DNA of 64,000 nucleotides, taken from CAZJLP01 sp964546955 (GTDB lineage Bacteria; Verrucomicrobiota; Verrucomicrobiia; Opitutales; Opitutaceae). The stretch covers positions 59,666-123,665 of the forward strand of contig CAZJLP010000007.1 in NCBI GenBank assembly GCA_964546955.1, given 5' to 3'. Positions within the stretch are counted from its first letter, which is position 1. Each line of letters begins with the position of its first letter. Below the pieces are notes generated by a model. It had not been told where the DNA came from. It did not search any database and saw nothing but the letters and a program-made list of their open reading frames with translations. Made by a program: the position numbers and the translations under genes. This document shows, piece after piece, positions 63,118 through 64,000 of the stretch.

Positions 63118-63803
63118 GAGACCGCTTCCGCCAGCGTGTGATCGAGGACATAGCCAAGTCCCCGCCGCGTATGGATCAATGGCGCTGGATTCACCGCTCC
63201 GATCTTTTTTCGGAGCGTGCAAATCGCCGAATCCACCACGTTGCTCATGGGATCGGCATTGTTGTCGTAGATGTGCGCTTCAATCTCGCTGCGCGACACG
63301 ATGTCGCCTTTCCGGCGCGCCAAGTACTCCAGCAGCGCGAATTCGCGGGCAGTGAGGTCCACCGGCCGGCCCGCACACGCGGCGCGCCGCGCCCGGACAT
63401 CGATCGAAAGCGGCCCCACTTCAATCACGTCGCTCTTCTTTCCGTATGCCCGCCGGCAGAGTGCCTGCACCCGCACCAGAAGTTCCTCCAGAGCGAAGGG
63501 CTTGATCAGGTAATCGTCCGCTCCTGCTTCGAAGCCCTTGACCCGGTCCGGCACCGTATCGCGGGCGGTCAAAAGCAAGACGTGCGTGGAGCGGCCACTC
63601 TGACGCAGCAGCTTCAGGACGCTCAGTCCATCCCGCTTCGGCAGCATGATATCCAGGACGATGGCGTCGTAATCGTTCGACTCCGCCATCCACAGACCCT
63701 CCTCTCCATCCGACGCCAGATCGAGTGAATACCCCGAACGGCGCAGCGCCGTCCCCACGCTTTTCTGCAGGCGGGCTGAATCTTCGACCAAAAGGACGCG
63801 CAT
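63114..63803 (-). CDS. OmpR-family response regulator
   Basis: The protein has 229 residues. The receiver has the acidic pair E7-D8, phosphoacceptor D51 in IVLDIMLPKRDGL, T79 and K101 in DDYLIKPFALEELL. The C-terminal winged helix (about 130-225) shows LTAREFALLEYLARRKGDIVSRSEI and VDSAICTLRKKIG, with GLGYVL near the end. It binds DNA after phosphorylation by the overlapping histidine kinase. Its targets are not indicated by neighbours. The 197 bases upstream to the window edge hold no recognised gene. Confidence 0.94.
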   Translation of the reverse strand: MRVLLVEDSARLQKSVGTALRRSGYSLDLASDGEEGLWMAESNDYDAIVLDIMLPKRDGLSVLKLLRQSGRSTHVLLLTARDTVPDRVKGFEAGADDYLIKPFALEELLVRVQALCRRAYGKKSDVIEVGPLSIDVRARRAACAGRPVDLTAREFALLEYLARRKGDIVSRSEIEAHIYDNNADPMSNVVDSAICTLRKKIGAVNPAPLIHTRRGLGYVLDHTLAEAVS

Positions 63804-64000
63804 GGTCCTCGACTAAGACGAATCCCTGGCGGGCTTGCAACTGGACCGTGGCAAGTCCTTTGTGAATCCTCTCCTTGAATACGGCGGACACGGGTCCGCC
63901 CCCCGGGTACCGCGCGCCAGGCCCTGCGTGCCCCGGAAAGCGTGGGACCTTTTCGCCGGGATTTCAGCACATCGCAGGTAAACCGTGTTTATCTCTTATT

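Overview
The window is GC-rich and densely coded, and looks like a Verrucomicrobiota chromosome, most likely Opitutaceae or a close relative. This is inferred from gene content only: TonB-dependent receptors beside single polysaccharide-utilisation enzymes, GH28/GH29/GH88 enzymes, uronate-type catabolism, pseudopilin pairs, a K+-independent-type membrane pyrophosphatase, and large secreted proteins with Ig-like domains. There is no rRNA, CRISPR array, transposase or prophage. One tRNA-Leu(UAA) is present. A run of 10 N at 36996-37005 marks an assembly gap inside a PilT-like gene.

Layout. 1-9.2 kb: carbohydrate genes (NPP-family phosphodiesterase, mannonate dehydratase, TonB receptor, glycoamylase-like enzyme, Ldh2-family dehydrogenase, GH29 fucosidase). 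9.3-12 kb: a GT-C type membrane glycosyltransferase and two type IV pilin-like proteins with a strong terminator. 12.2-15.8 kb: DUF481 protein, nadD-rsfS, tRNA-Leu and a HEAT-repeat protein. 15.8-28.2 kb: a second TonB receptor and a sugar/uronate cluster (esterase-SMP-30 fusion, GH28, FucP-type MFS, SDR, GH88, sugar isomerase, Gfo/Idh dehydrogenase). The last gene is bracketed by two copies of a ~125-bp palindromic repeat. 28.6-39.4 kb: pyrophosphatase, SpoU methyltransferase, aquaporin, DUF885 peptidase, DEAD-box-type helicase and two PilT-type ATPases.

39.7-42.5 kb holds a compact three-gene cassette that looks less GC-rich than its surroundings: an NrtR-like Nudix regulator with two operator-like palindromes in front of it, an SPFH/band-7 protein, and a divergent NAD-kinase-like protein. 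It is one of the two best candidates for an undescribed system, probably NAD(P)-linked. The second is at 48.1-53.5 kb: a PspA/IM30 (ESCRT-III superfamily) protein, an anchored substrate-binding/OmpA fusion, a membrane coiled-coil protein and an AAA+ ATPase with an apparently degenerate first module, all on one strand. This resembles an envelope-maintenance machine.

The remainder contains a rhomboid protease, a VKOR-thioredoxin-like protein, a DUF1573 protein, a 1104-residue beta-helix/Ig/NHL protein with a GlyGly-CTERM-like tail, a DUF3500 protein, a PQQ-type sugar dehydrogenase with a perfect terminator, an inverted pair of REP-like repeats, and an OmpR-type two-component system. Functions are read from motifs by eye; no database search was possible. 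Domain residue positions are approximate unless single residues are named.
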